This document shows, piece by piece, positions 9,670-20,003 of a stretch of 64,000 nt of DNA (its first letter is position 1; each line of letters opens with the position of its first letter). The stretch is from JAVVRP01 sp036654655. GTDB lineage: Bacteria > Bacillota > Clostridia > Christensenellales > UBA1242. A program made the position numbers and the translations under genes. The stretch is from assembly GCA_036654655.1 (NCBI GenBank), contig JAVVRP010000002.1, positions 62,001 through 126,000 on the forward strand. The letters run 5' to 3'. The notes beneath the pieces were generated by a model that was not told the origin of the DNA, made no database searches, and saw only the letters and a program-made list of their open reading frames with translations.

Positions 9670-12600
9670 ATGGATAACATATTGGCTTTAAAAAAGACAA
9701 AACACGGAAAAACAGAAAGATACAATTTTTCAAAATTGGAAGAAATTGCACCACTTCCAAACTTGCTTGACATCCAGAAAAAATCATACCAAAATTTTAT
9801 TGAGCACGGAATAAAAGAAGTGCTTGAAGAAGTTTCGCCTATCACAGATTATAGTGGAAAGGCAAAACTTTATTTTCTGGACGTTAATTTGGGTGAAAAA
9901 AGCAAATATTCAATTAAAGAGTGTAAACGTAGAGGAGTTTCATACACAGTTCCTCTTAAAGTTAAAACACGTTTTGTTGTGGAAAACAGTGGAGAAGCAA
10001 TAGAGCAAGAGGTTTTTCTTGGTGATATTCCACTTATGACCGAACAAGCATCTTTTATTGCAAATGGAAATGAAAAGGTTGTTGTTAGCCAAGTTAAACG
10101 CTCGCCAGGGGTTTATTTCACACGTGACAAAGAAGATAATTCCACACTTATGGCTCAAATTAATCCAGATCACGGAATGAAAATTGAAATTGAACAAGGT
10201 GCTAATGAACTTTTAAAAATTGTTGTTGACAGGTCAAGCAAAGTCACGCTTGGAGTTTTTCTTAAATGCTTTGGATTTTCAAATCAAGACATTAGCAAAA
10301 TGTATGGAAATCATCGCTTAATAGAAAATGTTCTTTCAAAAGAATCACAAGTTACGCAAGAAGAAGCGTTAATAGAATATGCCAGAAAAACCAGACCAGC
10401 GGATGTTCCATCGGCAGAGTCCACCCGTTCTTATCTTAATTTGTTTTTATTTTCCGATAGTTATTACAACACTCTTAGAGTTGGCAGATATAAATTAAAT
10501 AAAAAACTTTCTCTTTCTCGCAGAATAAGCGGAATGGTTGCAGGCGAAAATGTTGTTGTTGAAGATGAAGTATTATGCAAAAAGGGCAACATTATAAGTG
10601 AAGAAGTTGCCAGAAAATATCAAAACAGTGGCGCTAACGAATGTTTTATTGTTTTGCCAAATGGAAATAAACATTTAATAAGAGGTAATAACCGCGTTCA
10701 ACTTTCACAAGTTTTTCCTTGTGATGAGCAAGAACTTGGAATTTTGGAAGAAGTTTATTATCCAACTTTAATGCAAATTTTAAAGGATAACAAAACCAAA
10801 GAAAAGCGTTGCAAAGCAATAAAAGCACAAGCAAAACAACTTATGGTTACAACTTTAACAATAGATGATATTTTGGCAACAGTAAGTTATTATTTGGATA
10901 TAATGGAAGGCATTGCAACAGTTGATAACATTGACCATCTTTCTAACAGAAGAATTTCTGCTGTTGGCGAACTTCTTGCAAAAGCACTTAAATCTGGTGT
11001 TAACAAACTTAAAGCAAATATTATGGAAACATTGCAAGGAAAAGATTTATCCGAAGCAACTCCATCTCAAATTATTAATCCAAAATCAATTAACAAAGAA
11101 TTAAGAACATTTTTATTGCAATCACAACTTGCACAACAAATGGAGCAAATTAACCCACTTTCTTCTTTAACAACAAAGCGTAAACTTTCTGCAATAGGGC
11201 CTGGCGGAATTAAAAAAGAAAGAGCAAGCGCCGAGGTTCGTGATATTCATTATACTCATTATGGGCGTATTTGTGCTATTGAAACTCCCGAAGGTCAAAA
11301 CATAGGGCTTATTAACACTTTGGCAAACTATTCAAAAGTTAATGATTATGGATTTTTGGAAACGCCTTATCGTAAAGTAGACAAAAAAACAGGCGTTGTT
11401 TCAAAAAATTACAAATATTACATGGCAGAAATAGAAGACAAACATTACATTGCACAAGCAATAGAACCTTTGGACAGTGAATGCAGATTTATTAATGAAA
11501 GAGTAAATTGCAGATTCAACAGCAGTATAGTGCAAGTTCCATCTTCTTTGGTTGAATATATGGATGTTTCTCCAAGGCAGTTTATTTCTCCAACAGCAGC
11601 GCTTGTTCCATTTCTTCAAAATGACGACTCATCTCGTGCACTTATGGCAACAAACATGCAACGTCAAGCAGTTCCACTTATCAAGCCAGAATCTCCAATT
11701 GTTGGAACGGGAATGGAAAGTGTTATTGCAAAAGATTGCGGAAGTTCGTTATATGCAAAAAATGATGGTGTTGTTTCATATGTAAGTGCCAACGAAGTAA
11801 GAGTAAAAACTTCAAAAGGGGTTGACACATATAATCTTATCAAATTTGCAAAAACAACTTCCGAAGTTGCATGTGAAAATCAACGTCCAGCAGTTAAAAA
11901 AGGCGAAAAAGTTAAAGCGGGTGATGTTCTTGTTGATGGGTATTCAACAAAAGACGGCGAACTTGCCCTTGGAAAAAATGTTTTGGTTGGTTACATGAAT
12001 TGGGAAGGTTACAATTATGAAGACGCCATTTTAATTAGCGAAAGAATTGTAAAAGACGATGTTTATACTTCAATAACTCTTAGAGAAGAAGAAATGTCGA
12101 GCCGAACAACAAAACTTGGTGATGAAGAAATAACAAGAGATATTCCAAATCATAGTGAAGATTCGCTTAAAGATTTGGACGAAAATGGAATTATAAGAAT
12201 TGGTGCCGAAGTTACAACAGGAGATATTCTTGTTGGAAAAGTTACTCCAAAAGGAGAAACAGAACTCACACCAGAAGAAAGATTATTGCGTGCAATTTTT
12301 GGTGAAAAAGCACGTGACGTAAGAGACACTTCCCTTCGTGTTCAACACGGACATGGCGGAGTTGTTGTTGACGTTCAAGTTTTCTCGCGTAAGAATAAAG
12401 ATGAATTACAGCCTGGTGAAAACATGAGAGTAAAAGTTTATATTGCACAGCGTCTTAAATTGTCCGTTGGTGACAAAATGGCAGGACGCCACGGAAACAA
12501 AGGTGTTGTTTCCAGAATTTTGCCAGAAAGTGATATGCCTTACATGGCAGACGGGCGTCCTTTGGACCTTGTTCTTAACCCACTTGGAATTCCTTCCAGA

Positions 12601-13353
12601 ATGAATATAGGTCAGGTTTTTGAAGTTCATCTTGGTTTGGTTGCTCAAAGTTTGGGGTGGAAAGTTGCAACACCAGTGTTTGACGGAGCATTGCCAGAAG
12701 ATATTCAAAAATTGTTTATTGCAAACAATTTTCCTTCAAATGGTAAAGTTCAATTATATGATGGAAGAACAGGCGAGCCATTTGATAACACAACAACGGT
12801 TGGGTACAAATATATGCTTAAACTGGAACACATGGTTGACCTTAAAGCGCATGCACGTTCGATTGGACCTTACTCATTAATAACACAGCAACCTCTTGGC
12901 GGAAAAGCATTGTTTGGAGGTCAAAGATTTGGAGAAATGGAAGTTTGGGCAATGGAAGCATATGGCGCATCAAACATATTGCAAGAAATTTTAACAGTTA
13001 AATCTGATGACGTGGTTGGCAGAGTTAAAACTTATGAAGCCATAGTAACAGGAAAGCCAATTGCAGAACCGGGCATTCCAGAATCATTTAAGGTTCTTAT
13101 AAAAGAACTTCAAGCACTTGGACTTGATATTAAAATTTTAACTGATGGGGATAAAGAAGTAAGCATTGCAGAACTTTCAGTTGAAGAGTTGCAACCACGC
13201 ACCGTGGCAAATGAAGTTGAAGAAGAACTTAAAGATATTTCTCTTGATTGGGCTGTCCCATTTGAAAAGAAAAAAGAAGTTTTGGAAGACGGTGTAAAAA
13301 AACCGTTAGAACTTGACACTTTATTTGAAGATTTTGATGATTTTGAAGAATAA
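9670..13353 (+). CDS. rpoB: DNA-directed RNA polymerase subunit beta
   Basis: This 1,227-residue protein is the beta subunit of RNA polymerase, which forms the catalytic core with beta-prime. Canonical blocks are visible: the rifampicin-region motif SAIGPGGIKKERASAEVRD, then HYGRICAIETPEGQNIGL, KMAGRHGNKGVVS, and the C-terminal GGQRFGEMEVWAMEAYGA. The start at 9670 is preferred because GGGGAG sits 12 bases upstream and the protein then begins MDNIL; an in-frame upstream codon at 9634 falls in the leader hairpin. The gene is followed 61 bases later by rpoC. The usual rplJL neighbours are not upstream. Several rifampicin-pocket residues differ from Escherichia coli (Q for F514, E for D516, T for H526), as discussed in the findings. 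Confidence 0.98.
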   Translation: MDNILALKKTKHGKTERYNFSKLEEIAPLPNLLDIQKKSYQNFIEHGIKEVLEEVSPITDYSGKAKLYFLDVNLGEKSKYSIKECKRRGVSYTVPLKVKTRFVVENSGEAIEQEVFLGDIPLMTEQASFIANGNEKVVVSQVKRSPGVYFTRDKEDNSTLMAQINPDHGMKIEIEQGANELLKIVVDRSSKVTLGVFLKCFGFSNQDISKMYGNHRLIENVLSKESQVTQEEALIEYARKTRPADVPSAESTRSYLNLFLFSDSYYNTLRVGRYKLNKKLSLSRRISGMVAGENVVVEDEVLCKKGNIISEEVARKYQNSGANECFIVLPNGNKHLIRGNNRVQLSQVFPCDEQELGILEEVYYPTLMQILKDNKTKEKRCKAIKAQAKQLMVTTLTIDDILATVSYYLDIMEGIATVDNIDHLSNRRISAVGELLAKALKSGVNKLKANIMETLQGKDLSEATPSQIINPKSINKELRTFLLQSQLAQQMEQINPLSSLTTKRKLSAIGPGGIKKERASAEVRDIHYTHYGRICAIETPEGQNIGLINTLANYSKVNDYGFLETPYRKVDKKTGVVSKNYKYYMAEIEDKHYIAQAIEPLDSECRFINERVNCRFNSSIVQVPSSLVEYMDVSPRQFISPTAALVPFLQNDDSSRALMATNMQRQAVPLIKPESPIVGTGMESVIAKDCGSSLYAKNDGVVSYVSANEVRVKTSKGVDTYNLIKFAKTTSEVACENQRPAVKKGEKVKAGDVLVDGYSTKDGELALGKNVLVGYMNWEGYNYEDAILISERIVKDDVYTSITLREEEMSSRTTKLGDEEITRDIPNHSEDSLKDLDENGIIRIGAEVTTGDILVGKVTPKGETELTPEERLLRAIFGEKARDVRDTSLRVQHGHGGVVVDVQVFSRKNKDELQPGENMRVKVYIAQRLKLSVGDKMAGRHGNKGVVSRILPESDMPYMADGRPLDLVLNPLGIPSRMNIGQVFEVHLGLVAQSLGWKVATPVFDGALPEDIQKLFIANNFPSNGKVQLYDGRTGEPFDNTTTVGYKYMLKLEHMVDLKAHARSIGPYSLITQQPLGGKALFGGQRFGEMEVWAMEAYGASNILQEILTVKSDDVVGRVKTYEAIVTGKPIAEPGIPESFKVLIKELQALGLDIKILTDGDKEVSIAELSVEELQPRTVANEVEEELKDISLDWAVPFEKKKEVLEDGVKKPLELDTLFEDFDDFEE

Positions 13354-13414
13354 ATAAAGCACAATACAACAAAATTTTTAGCATTGCAAAAAAACTATTG
13401 TGAAGGAGAAAAAC

Positions 13415-16400
13415 ATGTTTGAACTCAGCAACTTTGATGCGGTTAAAATTGGGATTGCATCGCCTGAAAAAATTAGAGAGTGGTCACATGGAGAAGTTAC
13501 AAAGCCAGAAACCATAAATTATAGAACGCAAAAGCCAGAAAAAGACGGCCTTTTTTGTGAGCGTATTTTTGGACCACGCAAAGATTGGGAATGTCATTGC
13601 GGAAAGTATAAACGTATTCGTTATCGCGGAGTAGTTTGCGACAAATGCGGAGTTGAAGTTACAAAGTCTATTGTAAGACGCGAAAGAATGGGACATATAG
13701 AACTTGCCACTCCTGTAACTCATCTTTGGTTTTTTAGAAGCATTCCATCAAGAATAGGTACACTTTTGGACATAACCCCAAAAAGTTTGGAGCAAGTTGT
13801 TTACTATGTAAATCATATTGTGCTAGATCCAAAGAAAACAGAATTTACATACAAACAAATAATAACAGATAAAGATTATCGCGAAGCAATTGAAAAATAT
13901 GGTGCTAATGCTTTTGAAGCAGGGATGGGTGCAGAGGCAATTAAAAGATTGCTTGGTGAAGTTGACCTTGCAAAAGAAAGCAAAACATTAAAAGAGCAGT
14001 TGTTAACTGCAAAAGGTCAAAAACGTATTAAAGTTAGCAAAAAATTGGATGTTGTAGAAAGTTTTTTAAAAAGCAAAAACAATCCAAAATGGATGGTGTT
14101 GGATGTTCTTCCAGTGCTTCCACCAGAACTGAGACCAATGATTCCACTTGATGGCACTCGTTATGCAACAAGTGATTTAAACGATCTTTATCGTAGAGTT
14201 ATAAACAGAAACAACAGACTTAAAAAACTTATTGAACTTGGAGCACCAGAAGTTATTGTAAGAAATGAAAAAAGAATGTTACAAGAATCTGTTGATGCTT
14301 TAATAGATAATGGAAAGCAAAGAGGAAAGGCTGTTCAGGGCGCAAAACAAAGAGACCTTAAATCATTAACTGCAATGCTTGGTGGAAAACAAGGGCGTTT
14401 TCGCCAAAACTTGCTTGGAAAGCGTGTTGACTATTCTGGCCGTTCTGTTATTGTTGTTGGACCTGAACTTAAAATGTATCAGTGTGGTTTGCCAAAAGAA
14501 ATGGCATTAGAATTGTTTAAGCCATTTATTATTAAAAGACTTAATGAAATTAACTCATCAAACAACATAAGAACAGCAAAAAAACTTATTGAAAAACAAA
14601 AGCCAATTGTTTGGGATGTTTTGGCAGAAGTAATCAAGGACCACCCAGTAATGTTAAATCGTGCTCCTTCTTTGCACAAACTTTCTATTCAGGCTTTTGA
14701 ACCAGTTTTGGTTGAGGGCAGAGCAATAAAACTTCACCCACTTGTTTGCACAGGCTTTAATGCCGATTTTGACGGAGATCAAATGGCGGTTCACGTTCCG
14801 CTTTCCATAGAGGCAAGAACGGAAGCCAGAACTCTTATGCTTGCAAGCAACAACATTTTAAAACCATCAGACGGAAATGCAGTTGTAACACCAGCGCAAG
14901 ATATTGTTCTTGGTTGTTATTATCTTACAACTCTTAAAAAAGGTGCAAAAGGAGAAGGTGGAGTTTACTTTGATGAGAAAGAAGCAATTATGGCTTATCA
15001 AACAGGAAATCTTGATCTTCAAGCCGAAATAAAAGTAAGGCGTTCCGCCGAAATTAATAAAAAGAAATACACAAAAATTGTTAACGCCTCAGTTGGAAGA
15101 ATAATTTTTAATCAAACAATTCCACAAGATCTTGGATTTGTGGACAGAACTAAGCCAGAAAACGCAGTTGAACTTGAAATAAATAAAATTTGTGCAAAAG
15201 CGCAACTTGCCGAAATAAACATGGCTTGCTTTGATAAGTTTGGAACAACTCAAACATCAATAATGCTTGATAAAATTAAAGAAGTTGGCTATAAATATTC
15301 CACAATTGCATCACTTTCAATAAACGCATTTGATGTTATTGAACCACCAGAAAAAAAGAACATTGTTGCCGATGCCGAACTTCAAGTGATGGAAAATGAA
15401 AAATTATTACGTCGTGGTCTTATAACAACCGAAGAAAAAATTAATTCAAACATTATAATATGGAAAAAAGCAACAGACAAAATTTCAAAGGCCGTTATGG
15501 ATAATCTTGTTGAGGATAGCCCTCTTAAAATGATGATAAAATCAAAGGCTCGTGGAAGTGTTGTTCAGTTAAATTCCATTGCAGGCATGGTTGGTATTAT
15601 TCGTAATGCATCCGGACAAAGCGTTGATATTCCAATTAAGTCAAATTTTCGTGGTGGGCTTACACCACTAGAATACTTTATGAACAGCCGTGGTGCTAGA
15701 AAAGGCCTTACAGACACCGCTTTAAAAACTGCCGATGCAGGTTATTTAACCAGACGTTTGGTAGACATCTCTCATGATGTTGTAATTAATGAAGAAGATT
15801 GCTTTGCAACTCTTGGGGAAAAAGTTAAAGGAAACATTGTTTCAAGCCTTGTTGCAAAAGACGGTACCGTTATAGAAAGCATTGCACAAAGAATTATGGG
15901 CAGATATTCAGTTTATGACATTGTGGACCCAATAACAAGCAAGAAAATTGTTTTGGCAAACACAATGATTTCAAAACAGCAGGCGGTTCAAATTGAAGAA
16001 GCGGGAATAAAATCTGTTGAAATAAGAACAGCATTAACTTGCCGTTCACATCGTGGAATTTGCGCAAAATGTTATGGAAAAAACATGACAGGCAAAAATA
16101 CCGTGATAATTGGCGAGGCTGTTGGAATTATTGCCGCACAAAGTATTGGAGAGCCAGGAACTCAATTAACAATGAGAACTTTCCACACTGGTGGTTCGGC
16201 AAGTGCAGCAGATATCACACAAGGTTTGCCACGTGTAGAAGAAATTTTTGAAGCACGTAAGCCAAAATGTGAAGCAAAATTAAGTGAAGTATCTGGAAAG
16301 GTTAAAATTAAAAATGAAAGTAAACAATTTGTTGTAACCATTGAAACAGATGACGGTTCGGTTGATTATGAAATTAAAAAACCAGCCGTACTTGAAGTTA

Positions 16401-16933
16401 AAGATGGAGACAAAGTTGAACCGGGAACACAACTTAACCAAGGTTCACTTAATCCCTCGGACATTCTTAGAACAAGAGGTCTTAAAGGCTTGCAAGAATA
16501 TTTACTTATGGAAGTTATTTCAGTTTATAAAACCGAAGCGGTTGATATTAACGATAAGCATATTGAAATTATTGTTCGCCAAATGCTAAAAAATGTTAAA
16601 ATTGAAAGTTCGGGTGACACAAATTTCATTCCAGGAGAAGTTGTTGAGGTTCATAGATATGAAGAAGAAAATGAAAAAACCTTGCAAAATGGTGGGATGC
16701 CAGCAAGTGCAAGAAGAATTTTGTTAGGAATAACAAAATCAAGTTTGTCAACCGAAAGTTTTTTATCTGCGGCTTCATTTCAGGAAACATCAAAGGTGTT
16801 AACCGAAGCAGCAATTAAGGGTAAAGTGGATCATCTTTTGGGACTAAAAGAAAACGTAATAATTGGAAAGTTAATTCCAGCAGGTACAGGATTAAAAATA
16901 TATCGGGACATAATTCCAGTGGAAAAAGCATAA
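13415..16933 (+). CDS. rpoC: DNA-directed RNA polymerase subunit beta-prime
   Basis: This 1,172-residue beta-prime subunit carries the polymerase active site. The N-terminal zinc ribbon has paired cysteines at residues ~60-78 (CHCG and CDKCG), the catalytic magnesium loop is NADFDGDQ at ~449, and the second zinc site [11 protein letters not shown] is at ~876. The bridge-helix/trigger-loop region contains [19 protein letters not shown]. The start at 13415 follows AAGGAG by 8 bases. It is co-transcribed with rpoB and ends in a strong terminator. Nothing in the length or motifs is unusual for a Firmicutes-type subunit. Confidence 0.98.
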   Translation: MFELSNFDAVKIGIASPEKIREWSHGEVTKPETINYRTQKPEKDGLFCERIFGPRKDWECHCGKYKRIRYRGVVCDKCGVEVTKSIVRRERMGHIELATPVTHLWFFRSIPSRIGTLLDITPKSLEQVVYYVNHIVLDPKKTEFTYKQIITDKDYREAIEKYGANAFEAGMGAEAIKRLLGEVDLAKESKTLKEQLLTAKGQKRIKVSKKLDVVESFLKSKNNPKWMVLDVLPVLPPELRPMIPLDGTRYATSDLNDLYRRVINRNNRLKKLIELGAPEVIVRNEKRMLQESVDALIDNGKQRGKAVQGAKQRDLKSLTAMLGGKQGRFRQNLLGKRVDYSGRSVIVVGPELKMYQCGLPKEMALELFKPFIIKRLNEINSSNNIRTAKKLIEKQKPIVWDVLAEVIKDHPVMLNRAPSLHKLSIQAFEPVLVEGRAIKLHPLVCTGFNADFDGDQMAVHVPLSIEARTEARTLMLASNNILKPSDGNAVVTPAQDIVLGCYYLTTLKKGAKGEGGVYFDEKEAIMAYQTGNLDLQAEIKVRRSAEINKKKYTKIVNASVGRIIFNQTIPQDLGFVDRTKPENAVELEINKICAKAQLAEINMACFDKFGTTQTSIMLDKIKEVGYKYSTIASLSINAFDVIEPPEKKNIVADAELQVMENEKLLRRGLITTEEKINSNIIIWKKATDKISKAVMDNLVEDSPLKMMIKSKARGSVVQLNSIAGMVGIIRNASGQSVDIPIKSNFRGGLTPLEYFMNSRGARKGLTDTALKTADAGYLTRRLVDISHDVVINEEDCFATLGEKVKGNIVSSLVAKDGTVIESIAQRIMGRYSVYDIVDPITSKKIVLANTMISKQQAVQIEEAGIKSVEIRTALTCRSHRGICAKCYGKNMTGKNTVIIGEAVGIIAAQSIGEPGTQLTMRTFHTGGSASAADITQGLPRVEEIFEARKPKCEAKLSEVSGKVKIKNESKQFVVTIETDDGSVDYEIKKPAVLEVKDGDKVEPGTQLNQGSLNPSDILRTRGLKGLQEYLLMEVISVYKTEAVDINDKHIEIIVRQMLKNVKIESSGDTNFIPGEVVEVHRYEEENEKTLQNGGMPASARRILLGITKSSLSTESFLSAASFQETSKVLTEAAIKGKVDHLLGLKENVIIGKLIPAGTGLKIYRDIIPVEKA

Positions 16934-16941
16934 GAAATTTT

Positions 16942-16977
16942 AAAAACTGCACAAAATTAAAAGTTGTGCAGTTTTTT
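16942..16977 (+). terminator. Intrinsic terminator after rpoC
   Basis: The inverted repeat AAAAACTGCACA / TGTGCAGTTTTT is separated by a short A/T loop and runs into a T-tract, 8 bases after the rpoC stop. Confidence 0.9.
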
Positions 16978-17026
16978 ATTTGTGTGCTTTTGTACAGCAA
17001 TCAAGTTATTTGCAACCAATTTTCTC

Positions 17027-17055
17027 TTTACTTGTGTAAGTTATTATGGTATACT
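17027..17055 (+). promoter_or_regulatory. Promoter of the ferredoxin gene
   Basis: TTTACT (17027-17032), a 17-base spacer and TATACT (17050-17055) form a good sigma-A promoter about 75 bases before the ferredoxin start. Confidence 0.65.
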
Positions 17056-17129
17056 ACCAATGGCTAAAAAGCCGATATAACATGAATTTAAACAAATTTT
17101 AATCCAAAAATAAAACGGAGGAAATTATA

Positions 17130-17300
17130 ATGGTTGACAAAAAAAAATGTATAGGATGTGGTGCTTGCATAGAAATATGTCCAGTTGGGGCAATTTCTTT
17201 TAGTGATGATGGAACTGCTTTAATTAATGAAAAAAAATGTGTAAAATGTGGAAGTTGTTCAGTAACTTGTCCTGTGAGTGCAATCACAATTAGAAAATAA
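17130..17300 (+). CDS. 2[4Fe-4S] ferredoxin
   Basis: A 56-residue protein with two complete iron-sulfur motifs, CIGCGACIEICP and CVKCGSCSVTCP, each of the C-x2-C-x2-C-x3-C-P form. This is the clostridial-type ferredoxin fold, a small cytoplasmic low-potential electron carrier. GGAGG lies 8 bases before the ATG, and a sigma-A promoter precedes it. The next gene starts 40 bases downstream with its own Shine-Dalgarno, so the ferredoxin may head a short operon. Its redox partner cannot be deduced from the neighbours. Confidence 0.95.
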   Translation: MVDKKKCIGCGACIEICPVGAISFSDDGTALINEKKCVKCGSCSVTCPVSAITIRK

Positions 17301-17340
17301 GTTCTGCAACAAAAAAAATACATTAAAAGAAAGGTGAAAT

Positions 17341-18846
17341 ATGGAAAAAGTTGCATTAATTCAATTGGATGGAAAATGTACAAAACTTCAAATTATTAAC
17401 ACGCAAGACAACGTTTTTTATCAGGCAATAGATGAAATTTCAGAGCCGTCCAAATTAGCAAAGGACATAGCCGAAAAAGAACTTGTGGCACCAACAACAA
17501 TTAAAGCGTTAATTAGAACTCTTGGGCTTTTTAGGTCACTTTGTGATCAATTTAAAATTATAAAAGTGTTTGCTGTTGTTACGGACATAATAAAAGGCGC
17601 TCGCAATCATAAAGGTGTGTTAGAAGAAATTCACAATAACACCTCTTTTTCTTTTCAAATTTATTCGGAAGAAGAAGAAATAAAAATGTGGCACTCTTGT
17701 GTGAAAAATTGTTTGGATATTTCAAAGGGCACAATTGCAACAATTTTTGATAATAAAATTTATCTTACAACTTTTAACAAAAAAACTATAATTGATTCAC
17801 AAGTTCTTAATTTTGGCCCTAAATCGGTTTCATACGAGTTTTTATCAGTTCCAGACAACAAAGAACGTGCCGAACTTATGTTAAATTTTTCCAAACAAAA
17901 TTTGCAAGACGTTAAAGTTCCAATCGAGTGTGAAGGAAATTTTGTTCTAGCGGGTGAATATTCAGTTTCATTTGGTAAACTTGCAAAACGTATTTTAAGA
18001 TATCCACTAGACATAGACAACAACTATGTAATAAGTAATGAACAATCCAAACAAATTTTTGAAGTTGTAAAAGATTTGGATTTAGACCGTACAAAAAAAT
18101 TGAAAGGAATTTCGGAAGAAAGCGCGGACACAATTGCAAGCACAAGCGCCATAATTATGGCACTCGCCGAGCATTGTAATGTTGATAAACTAACAATTAC
18201 AAACGGAACATTTTTGGATGGAGTTATTCATGCAAGTGTTTTAACAGATTTTGGAGAAAAGCAAACTTCTGATATTTTAGGAACAAGTTTGGAATCGGTT
18301 TCAACATTTTGTGGTTTGGACAAAGAAAACATTAATCAAGTGTATTTTTTAGCAGTTATGCTATTTAAAAAACTTAGAGTTATTCACAAATTATCCAGAG
18401 AATATTACAAACCATTAAGGGTTGGTTCCCAATTATATAATTCTGGAACAAGAATTTCATTTAAAAATTATGAAAAACAAAGTTTTAATGTTATTTTAAA
18501 TTGTGGCTTAAAAGGAATAACACATAAAGATTTATTGTTAGGAGCATTTTCGGCACTTTGTCAAAATGTGGATAATTTTGAACTTGCAGATTGGATGAAG
18601 TATAAAGAAATAGTTGATGATGAGGATCTTGTTGCTGTTAGAAAGTTAGGTGTTATAATTTCTATTGCGGCATCGCTAGATTGCAGTAAAAGTAGTTCTA
18701 TTCAGGATCTGGATTGTGATATCCTTGGAGACTCAATAATAATAAAAACAATAAGTCAAAAAAATGTTGACTTTGATATTGTTCAAGCAAGTAAAAACGC
18801 ATTGGCATTCAAAAAAGTATTTAAAAAGAATTTACAGATAATTTAA
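17341..18846 (+). CDS. Degenerate Ppx/GppA-family phosphatase-like protein
   Basis: A 501-residue protein with the overall layout of exopolyphosphatase/guanosine pentaphosphatase: an actin-like ATPase N-terminal half, then an HD-like helical C-terminal half. The second lobe is best conserved, with LKGISEESADTIASTSAII and TITNGTFLDGVIHASVL matching the GLxxxRADxIxxG and SxxGxRDGxL blocks. The phosphate-binding motifs are missing. The N-terminus has LIQLDGKCTKLQI in place of the usual DxGSNS loop, and the region where a GGGSTE loop is expected reads GTIATIFDNKIYL. Catalysis by the usual mechanism is therefore doubtful; a binding or regulatory role is possible. The start has AAAGGTG 5 bases upstream. 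The gene precedes an HtrA protease and an MreB-like protein. Confidence 0.65.
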   Translation: MEKVALIQLDGKCTKLQIINTQDNVFYQAIDEISEPSKLAKDIAEKELVAPTTIKALIRTLGLFRSLCDQFKIIKVFAVVTDIIKGARNHKGVLEEIHNNTSFSFQIYSEEEEIKMWHSCVKNCLDISKGTIATIFDNKIYLTTFNKKTIIDSQVLNFGPKSVSYEFLSVPDNKERAELMLNFSKQNLQDVKVPIECEGNFVLAGEYSVSFGKLAKRILRYPLDIDNNYVISNEQSKQIFEVVKDLDLDRTKKLKGISEESADTIASTSAIIMALAEHCNVDKLTITNGTFLDGVIHASVLTDFGEKQTSDILGTSLESVSTFCGLDKENINQVYFLAVMLFKKLRVIHKLSREYYKPLRVGSQLYNSGTRISFKNYEKQSFNVILNCGLKGITHKDLLLGAFSALCQNVDNFELADWMKYKEIVDDEDLVAVRKLGVIISIAASLDCSKSSSIQDLDCDILGDSIIIKTISQKNVDFDIVQASKNALAFKKVFKKNLQII

Positions 18847-18877
18847 AACACAGTTTAATTTTATTGAAAGGATAACA

Positions 18878-19984
18878 ATGAAAAAATCAATATTTTTAGC
18901 AGTTGCATTAATAATATTTCCACTATTTTTTAGCGGGTGTTCCATTTCGAATATCGCCATTTTTAAACCATTTATAAATCAATCACAATATAGCAGTGCA
19001 TACAGCATTTCAGCAACAATAACAGGGCAGGACACGGACGCGCAAGTTGCACAAAAACTTTTGCCAGCATGTGTAACTGTTAAAGTTATGCCATTAAATT
19101 CATCATCAGGAAATTTTGGAAGCGGAGTTGCCATTGCCGAACATGGTTACATTGTAACTAATTTTCACGTAATAAAAGATTCAATAGGCAATCAAAACTA
19201 CAAGATTTCAGTATTTAACAATGGAGATATTCTTAAAGAAATACCAGCAATAGTGGTGTGGCACAAGGAGCAAATAGACGTTGCAATTTTAAAAATAAAT
19301 GAAGAATTGCCGTTTGTAAACATGCTAGATAGAGCAATTCATCCACAAAAAGGAAATGAACTTGTTTATGACAAGGTTATTGCAATTGGAACACCGGTTC
19401 ATGAATATTTTCAAAACACTGTTAAATTTGGGCGCGTAAGCAAATTAAATTGTTATGATGTAAGTGGAATTGCCATTTACGAAAATTTAATTATGCACGA
19501 TGCAAACATAAATCCAGGAAATAGTGGTGGCGGACTTTTTGATGTTAAAGGAAATTTAATTGGCTTGAACACATTGGGCTATGAACAATCTGCTGGTTTG
19601 TTTTTTGCAGTACCAATTTTCCCAGTTATAACAATGCTTCCAAAAGTTATTGCAAACTTTTCAACGCATTATCAGCCAGCAGTTTTGGGTGTTTCTGGGT
19701 TTGACGGCATTTGTTCTTTTTTAGCAAATCAAAAAACTGGGATTTCTCTTTATGACCCAGGGTTTTTAATTACGGAAATCACAGAAAAAAAGGGTTCAGT
19801 TGGCATACTTCAAGTTGGAGATATTATTTTAAAGTTGGAACTAGCAAATGGAACAACAAGAGAAATTAATAATAGAGACGACTTATGTTATGCGCTTTTA
19901 GAAAGTGTTGTTGGAGATAATGTTAATGTAACAATAAACAGAAAAGGCAACAAGGAAATAAAATCAATTACATTAACAGATTAA
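18878..19984 (+). CDS. HtrA/DegP-family serine protease, predicted lipoprotein
   Basis: A 368-residue S1C-type protease. The N-terminus is a lipoprotein signal peptide ending in the lipobox FSGC (Cys21), so the enzyme is probably tethered to the outer face of the membrane. The catalytic triad is readable: His97 in TNFHVIKD, Asp134 in QIDVAIL, and Ser216 in NPGNSGGGLFD. A C-terminal PDZ domain (from ~residue 270) includes ITEKKGSVGILQVGDIILKL. The family degrades or chaperones misfolded envelope proteins. The start is preceded by GAAAGGAT. Lipid anchoring replaces the transmembrane anchor common in Firmicutes HtrA proteins. Confidence 0.9.
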   Translation: MKKSIFLAVALIIFPLFFSGCSISNIAIFKPFINQSQYSSAYSISATITGQDTDAQVAQKLLPACVTVKVMPLNSSSGNFGSGVAIAEHGYIVTNFHVIKDSIGNQNYKISVFNNGDILKEIPAIVVWHKEQIDVAILKINEELPFVNMLDRAIHPQKGNELVYDKVIAIGTPVHEYFQNTVKFGRVSKLNCYDVSGIAIYENLIMHDANINPGNSGGGLFDVKGNLIGLNTLGYEQSAGLFFAVPIFPVITMLPKVIANFSTHYQPAVLGVSGFDGICSFLANQKTGISLYDPGFLITEITEKKGSVGILQVGDIILKLELANGTTREINNRDDLCYALLESVVGDNVNVTINRKGNKEIKSITLTD

Positions 19985-20003
19985 AAATATGGAGGAACGG
20001 ACT

